A stretch of DNA of 5,379 nucleotides, taken from assembly GCA_903829565.1 (NCBI GenBank), contig CAIKQM010000545.1:1-5379 (forward strand). The letters run 5' to 3'. The number at the start of each line of letters is the position of its first letter. Within the stretch, counting starts at the first letter, position 1. A program made the translations under genes and the position numbers. The notes beneath the pieces were generated by a model that made no database searches, was not told where the DNA came from, and saw only the letters and a program-made list of their open reading frames with translations. Below are positions 1 through 5,379 of this stretch, one piece after another. The DNA comes from an uncultured Planctomycetota bacterium. GTDB lineage: Bacteria > Planctomycetota > UBA1135 > GCA-002686595.

Positions 1-569
1 CCGTCGAGGTGCGCGAAGACCGCATCGAGCCTTTGAGCGAAGCACTCGCCGCGCAGCAACTGGACTGCGTCCTGTCCGACACACCGGGCCCGCAAGGCTT
101 GTCCGCCCGTCTGCACCACCGCCTTTTGGCCGAAGGTGGGGTCGCACTCTACGCCGCGGGCGAGCTGTGGGAGCGCGTGCGCTCCGGCTTGCCGCGGCAT
201 TTGGACGGCGCACCCTTCTTGTTGCCCCCGGAACGCACGCCCCTACGCCGCAGCTTGGAAGAGTGGCTGGCTCGCAACAACGTCGCAATCGATGTCGTGG
301 GCTCGTTCGAAGACCCGGCCCTGATGAAGGCCTTCGGCTGCGAAGGGCGTGGCGTGTTCGCGGCCCCCATGGCCATCGCCGACGAGCTGCGAGCCGCCGG
401 CGCCGAGCGGATCCTGCGCTTGCCCAATGTGGTCGAGCGCACCTGGGGCATTGTCCGCCGCGATGCCCGCCCCCATCCCGCCAGCGAGTCCCTGTTCGCT
501 GCCAAGGTCGGAAGTTCCTTCCCAGCGGCGGGTGACCACTTGGGATCCGGCCCCGCTCGGCCGATGTAG
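1..569 (+). CDS. LysR-family regulator, NhaR-like, C-terminal part (5' end outside window)
   Basis: The reading frame is open from the left edge, with the first full codon at base 3, and ends at TAG 567-569. Only the effector-binding half of a LysR-type regulator is visible; the DNA-binding helix-turn-helix would lie upstream. Recognition rests on recalled similarity to NhaR, the activator of the Na+/H+ antiporter gene nhaA in enterobacteria. Matching elements are a 'QQLDCVLSDTP' segment, a following 'GGVALY' strand, then 'ALMKAFG' and 'VFAAP', in the family order. These belong to the periplasmic-binding-protein-like fold that senses the inducer. The family's end should fall near 'SESLF'; about 20 further residues rich in Gly, Pro and Ala follow before the stop. 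No antiporter gene is in view, so the target is unknown. It could be another LysR regulator of the NhaR branch. The downstream tig gene is 127 bases away on the same strand, and no functional link is apparent. Confidence 0.75.
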   Translation, partial: VEVREDRIEPLSEALAAQQLDCVLSDTPGPQGLSARLHHRLLAEGGVALYAAGELWERVRSGLPRHLDGAPFLLPPERTPLRRSLEEWLARNNVAIDVVGSFEDPALMKAFGCEGRGVFAAPMAIADELRAAGAERILRLPNVVERTWGIVRRDARPHPASESLFAAKVGSSFPAAGDHLGSGPARPM

Positions 570-598
570 GGAGTCCAGAAGCACAGCTGGGACTGCCC
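569..598 (+). terminator. Bulged hairpin at the end of the NhaR-like gene, possible terminator
   Basis: An imperfect inverted repeat begins at the last base of the stop codon. GGG 569-571, AGT 572-574 and CCAG 575-578 pair with CTGG 587-590, ACT 592-594 and CCC 596-598. This gives ten base pairs with single-G bulges at 591 and 595 and an eight-base loop. No T tract follows, so it is not a classical intrinsic terminator. Its place directly behind the gene suggests a 3'-end or transcript-stabilising role, which is inference. Confidence 0.3.
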
Positions 599-599
599 G

Positions 600-630
600 T
601 TGGACGGCGCAAGCCTCGATCGGGTATCGT
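600..630 (+). promoter_or_regulatory. Weak sigma70-like promoter candidate for tig
   Basis: TTGGAC at 600-605 could serve as a -35 element and TATCGT at 625-630 as a -10 element (four of six matches to TATAAT). The 19-base spacer is longer than the usual 17. It sits downstream of the hairpin that closes the preceding gene and would leave a leader of roughly 60 bases before the tig start. The match is poor and promoter consensus in this organism is unknown, so it is only a candidate for where the tig-clpP transcript begins. Confidence 0.2.
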
Positions 631-696
631 CTTCGGCCCAAACTGCGCGCTCTCCCGTGCAATCCTGAGTCCCTGTCAGCCCCAAGAAGATCCATC

Positions 697-1983
697 GTGC
701 AAGTCACCGTCGAGAAGCTCGGCTCCTGCCAAGCCAAGATCACCTTCGTCGTCCCGAGTCAGGACTACCACGGCGCGGTGCAAGCGCAACTCAAGGAGCG
801 CGCCGCCAGCGCGAACCTCAAGGGCTTCCGCCCCGGCAAAGTGCCGGTGCAGGTCATTGAAAAGCAGTTCGGCCCGCAAGTGCGCAGCGAGACGATCGAG
901 AAGTTCGTCCAGCAAGCCTTCCACGAAGCTGTCCAGCAGCACAGCTTGAAGGTCGTGGGCTTCCAGAAGGTCAATCTCGACGAGTTGGTCAACCTGCCGC
1001 ACGGCACCGACCTCTCGACGGGCTTTGAAGTCAGCTTGCGCCCCGAGATCACTCTGGGCAGCTACACCGGCCTCGAGGTCACGAACGAACTCACGCCCGT
1101 GACGGAGCAAGAGATCGAGCAAGCGATCCAGAACGTCAAGGTGCAGAACTCGCACCCCGAAGCCGCTGGCGACGAAGGTCTGCCCGAGAACGGCATCGCG
1201 TTGGCGAAGATCGAATGGCTCGTGAATGGCGAGACGGTGTTGAACGCCGACGGCCATCGCGTGACACCGGCCCAACCGACGCCGGGCGTGGATGAAGCCG
1301 CGTGGAAGGCCGCGATCGTCGGCGCCAAGAACGGCGATGTGCGCGAAGTCGCCATGACCGTGCCCGATACCTTCAACAAGGAAGAGCATCGTGGTAAAGC
1401 GGGCTTGACACGCGTCAGCATCAAGGAAGCCTACAAGCTCGTGCCGCCGAGCGACGAAGACATCCACAAGATGGCCAATGTCGACAGCGACGCGGCGCTC
1501 AAGGACTTCGTCAAGCAGCAGCTCACGCAGCAAAAAGAGCTGCAAGAGATGAACCGCGTCGAGACGGCCTTGCTGCAGACCTTGATTGAAGCGCACGCGT
1601 TCGACCTGCCGCAGATGATGGTCCAAGAGCAAGCGCGCTCGCGCCTGATGCAAATGGAACAGCAACTGCGCCAACAGCAAGCGCCCGAAGAAGTCGTGCG
1701 CCAGCAAGTCGAAGCGAACCGCGAGGCGTCGCTGAAGGCGGCCGAGCACGGTCTGCGCGCGCTGTTCCTGGTGCAAGCCGTGGGTGAGAAGGAGCAACTG
1801 CTCGTCACCAAGGAAGACATGGAAGCCGAACTCCGTTCGATCGCGGCGCGCAACAACGCCAAGCTCGAAGAAGTCGGCAAGTGGTACCAAGAGAACAACG
1901 GCTTCGATCAACTCGCGATCGAAATCCTCGAGCGCAAGGTGCGCAAGTTCCTGCGCGAGAAGGCCACCGTCAAGCCGGCCTGA
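697..1983 (+). CDS. tig: Trigger factor, ribosome-associated chaperone
   Basis: Trigger factor binds ribosomal protein L23 at the exit tunnel and shields nascent chains in the cytosol. The product is 428 residues, close to the E. coli length of 432. The N-terminal ribosome-binding domain (about 1-115) carries the signature GFRPGKVP at residues 43-50, the same numbering as in E. coli. That agreement decides the GTG start at 697; the frame stays open upstream without homology. A weak AAGAAGA (684-690) precedes it by six bases. The middle FKBP-like PPIase domain (about 150-250) is recognisable from 'VNG' (176-178) and a late 'RGKA' (232-235), but I cannot find the usual 'GFEDGI'-type segment, so prolyl isomerase activity is doubtful. 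The C-terminal helical arm domain (about 255-428) contains a glutamine-rich stretch near 309-345. clpP follows 58 bases downstream on the same strand, the classic arrangement, and the two are probably cotranscribed. Confidence 0.95.
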   Translation: MQVTVEKLGSCQAKITFVVPSQDYHGAVQAQLKERAASANLKGFRPGKVPVQVIEKQFGPQVRSETIEKFVQQAFHEAVQQHSLKVVGFQKVNLDELVNLPHGTDLSTGFEVSLRPEITLGSYTGLEVTNELTPVTEQEIEQAIQNVKVQNSHPEAAGDEGLPENGIALAKIEWLVNGETVLNADGHRVTPAQPTPGVDEAAWKAAIVGAKNGDVREVAMTVPDTFNKEEHRGKAGLTRVSIKEAYKLVPPSDEDIHKMANVDSDAALKDFVKQQLTQQKELQEMNRVETALLQTLIEAHAFDLPQMMVQEQARSRLMQMEQQLRQQQAPEEVVRQQVEANREASLKAAEHGLRALFLVQAVGEKEQLLVTKEDMEAELRSIAARNNAKLEEVGKWYQENNGFDQLAIEILERKVRKFLREKATVKPA

Positions 1984-2029
1984 GGCCGCGAGCACACTGA
2001 TGCGTTATACCCACACCAATCCCGCTATG

Positions 2030-2035
2030 AAGGAG
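2030..2035 (+). promoter_or_regulatory. Shine-Dalgarno site of clpP
   Basis: AAGGAG at 2030-2035 is a strong ribosome binding site placed six bases before ATG 2042. It decides the clpP start over the in-frame upstream ATGs at 2000 and 2027, the latter of which lies just before the site and has no comparable one of its own. Confidence 0.8.
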
Positions 2036-2041
2036 ACCGCG

Positions 2042-2656
<615 letters not shown>

Positions 2657-2673
2657 GCGCACCACGCGTGCGA

Positions 2674-2699
2674 GGCTGGGCGAGCAGCCGAAGATTTTT
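2674..2699 (+). terminator. Small hairpin followed by five Ts, weak terminator candidate after clpP
   Basis: GGCTG 2674-2678 can pair with CAGCC 2685-2689 across a six-base loop, and five Ts follow at 2695-2699 after a five-base gap. The stem is short and the gap is longer than usual, so it would at most reduce readthrough from clpP into clpX. Confidence 0.25.
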
Positions 2700-2700
2700 C

Positions 2701-2725
2701 CGGGCGTCCGCACTGCGGGCGCCCG
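2701..2725 (+). other. Strong GC-rich hairpin in the clpP-clpX spacer
   Basis: Bases 2701-2711 pair with 2715-2725, giving eleven consecutive pairs with a single T-G wobble (2707 with 2719) and a three-base ACT loop. A run of Ts lies just upstream on the + strand and none downstream, and the minus-strand transcript would be followed by As. It therefore does not fit a rho-independent terminator in either direction. Plausible roles are protecting the 3' end of a clpP transcript or attenuating readthrough into clpX; both are inference. The pairing itself is directly visible. Confidence 0.5.
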
Positions 2726-2803
2726 CTGTCGTTCTGGGCCGCCCATTGCCTCCCTTTCGTGCAGGTAAGGTATGCAGCACGCGCAGGCGAACAGAGTAGA
2801 CTT

Positions 2804-2808
2804 GAGGA
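2804..2808 (+). promoter_or_regulatory. Possible Shine-Dalgarno of clpX at unusually close spacing
   Basis: GAGGA at 2804-2808 matches the anti-Shine-Dalgarno, but only one base separates it from ATG 2810, well short of the usual five to nine. The start is chosen because it places the zinc-binding cysteines at the usual distance from the N-terminus. Initiation may be weak, or a different start may be used. Confidence 0.35.
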
Positions 2809-2809
2809 T

Positions 2810-4282
<1,473 letters not shown>

Positions 4283-4306
4283 GCAGGCCCGTCTAGGTGC
4301 AGCGCG

Positions 4307-5379
4307 CTACTGCAAGACCTTGGCGCGCTCCAGCAACTCGGGATCGGCTTGTGCATCCCACTTGGTGAGCAACGCCTGCGCTGCCTCGCGGGCGGCGTCA
4401 AGTTTGCCTGCAGCGTGCTGCTTTTCGGCCGCCTCGACCTTCTTCAAGTCGCGTTGCGCCGCCTTGTAGGCCTTGTTGGCCTGCAGCTCGTTCAGCTGGG
4501 CACTCGCACGCGCAGCGTTGTCAAGTCCACTGTACTGCTCGACGGCCCGCGTCAGCTCACGGCCCGCCGCAAGCACGCGACCTTCGGTGCGCAACGCCGC
4601 TGCGCGTACGAGCAACGCCGCACACTCCGCGTCGTACTGTGCGCGCAGTGCTTGTGCTTGCGCCACGGCGGGATGCTCGACCTCCATGCGCTGCAACGGC
4701 TCCAACAATGCCAGCGCGGCGCGCACATCACCTTTGGCATGCAACGCCACCGCTTGCGCAACCGTGGCCTCGCCTTGGCGCAAGACGCTCCACCCACTGG
4801 ACTCCAACAAGCGCGCCAGCGGCTCATCGAGATAGCTGCCATGCTCTTGCTTCCAATCCGGGTTGCCTTCCCAGACCACGCGCCCGTCCACGCCCAACAA
4901 CTTGGCGTGCGGCAAGCCCACCTTGGCCACAGCGTAGTCCGTGTAGATGCGATTGCTGGGATCACACACCACGGCACACGGCAGCGACTGTGTAGTTGCC
5001 CATGCCTCCACCACCGGTACGTCTTCGTTCGAGACCAGCAAGAAGCCCACGCCTTCCTTGGCGTACTGATCGACCAGCTTGCGCACACCGGGCAACAGCG
5101 GCACTTGCGCCTCTTGGTAGGTCGTCCAGAAGCACAGCACCACAGGCCGGAAGCGCAACGCATCCAGGTCGTGGCCGTGCGGTGCCGCGCCGACCACATT
5201 GGTGGTGCCTAGCAAGGGCGGTGCTTCGTCGCGGTAGCTGGGCTTGCCACCTGCGGCTCGCACCAACGGGGCGACCTGACCCGCGGGCACAGCTGCCGTA
5301 ACAGGAGCTTCCTTGCGCCGGCCCAGTTGCGTGCGGCGCGGCAATTCAGGCGAGTACTCCAGCATGCGGATGTCGCGGA
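4307..5379 (-). CDS. Redoxin/TlpA-like thioredoxin-fold protein with helical C-terminal half, CxxC missing (5' end probably outside window)
   Basis: The frame reads leftward to TAG at 4309-4307. The first visible ATG is at 5365-5363, but the frame remains open to the right edge, no Shine-Dalgarno precedes that ATG and no signal peptide follows it, so the true start is probably beyond the window. Counting from that ATG (352 residues), about 55-190 form a thioredoxin-like domain: strand VVLCFW (75-80), helix, strand VGFLLVSNED (106-115), then VGLP (149-152) with the expected cis-proline and the strand pair LLGVDGRVVWEG (156-167). Where TlpA and AhpC/TSA relatives carry the active-site cysteines after 'FW', this protein reads TTYQEAQVP, so disulfide redox activity is unlikely. 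The remainder (about 200-352) is Ala-, Leu- and Glu-rich and looks all-helical and TPR-like, suggesting protein binding. It converges on clpX with 24 bases between stops, so shared regulation is not expected. Function is unknown; a non-catalytic binding or structural role is inferred. Confidence 0.75.
   Translation of the reverse strand, partial: RDIRMLEYSPELPRRTQLGRRKEAPVTAAVPAGQVAPLVRAAGGKPSYRDEAPPLLGTTNVVGAAPHGHDLDALRFRPVVLCFWTTYQEAQVPLLPGVRKLVDQYAKEGVGFLLVSNEDVPVVEAWATTQSLPCAVVCDPSNRIYTDYAVAKVGLPHAKLLGVDGRVVWEGNPDWKQEHGSYLDEPLARLLESSGWSVLRQGEATVAQAVALHAKGDVRAALALLEPLQRMEVEHPAVAQAQALRAQYDAECAALLVRAAALRTEGRVLAAGRELTRAVEQYSGLDNAARASAQLNELQANKAYKAAQRDLKKVEAAEKQHAAGKLDAAREAAQALLTKWDAQADPELLERAKVLQ

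Noticed and set aside
617..629. Small inverted repeat CGAT...ATCG before tig as an operator
   Set aside because: Only four pairs; such repeats are expected by chance.
349..696. N-terminal extension of trigger factor upstream of GTG 697
   Set aside because: The extra residues overlap the NhaR-like gene, look like shadow coding, and would displace the GFRxGKxP signature from its conserved position at residues 43-50.
676..1995. Long antisense open frame opposite trigger factor (about 439 codons)
   Set aside because: It lies wholly opposite a confidently identified gene, its protein is a monotonous Leu/Arg/Ala/Asp/Glu composition without recognisable motifs, and GC-rich codon bias routinely opens this frame.
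2005..2010. TTATAC as a -10 box for clpP
   Set aside because: No acceptable -35 element lies 16-19 bases upstream, and the tig-clpP gap fits cotranscription.
2746..2776. Promoter for clpX using TTGCCT (2746-2751) and TATGCA (2771-2776)
   Set aside because: The spacer is 19 bases and both boxes are poor matches; a clpX promoter may exist but these bases do not establish it.
4349..5212. Plus-strand open frame opposite the redoxin-like gene
   Set aside because: The minus-strand product shows a coherent thioredoxin-fold pattern, while this product is Arg/Gln/His-rich with no motif and no ribosome binding site.

Overview
This GC-rich bacterial window carries a conserved protein quality-control cluster, tig-clpP-clpX, on the + strand. 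It is flanked on the left by the 3' part of a LysR-type regulator resembling NhaR (same strand, cut by the left edge). On the right is a convergent minus-strand gene for a redoxin/TlpA-like protein with a helical C-terminal half, whose 5' end probably lies beyond the right edge. The organism cannot be named from these genes. GC-rich coding, an NhaR-like regulator, a catalytically degenerate redoxin fused to a helical domain, and no lon directly after clpX are compatible with a non-proteobacterial lineage such as Planctomycetota. That placement is tentative.

Layout: 1-569 NhaR-like substrate-binding domain; 570-696 spacer with a bulged hairpin and a weak promoter candidate; 697-1983 trigger factor from a GTG start; 1984-2041 short spacer with a good Shine-Dalgarno; 2042-2656 ClpP with an intact catalytic triad; 2657-2809 spacer with two hairpins, one GC-rich and very stable by eye; 2810-4282 ClpX with zinc-binding and AAA+ domains; 4283-4306 convergent spacer; 4307-5379 redoxin-like protein on the minus strand. 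No gene-free stretch exceeds 300 bases. I saw no rRNA, tRNA, CRISPR, insertion sequence or transposase.

How the genes work together: trigger factor binds nascent chains at the ribosome exit tunnel. ClpX recognises and unfolds substrates and threads them into the ClpP peptidase chamber. Their adjacency is a widely conserved arrangement linking folding of new proteins to their disposal. The flanking genes have no evident link to this task.

I do not see an undescribed multi-gene system. The observations most worth checking are within known families: about 20 extra residues in ClpX right after the IGF tripeptide that docks ClpP, a thioredoxin-fold protein without its CxxC motif, a trigger factor whose PPIase-domain landmarks are eroded, and a strong hairpin between clpP and clpX.
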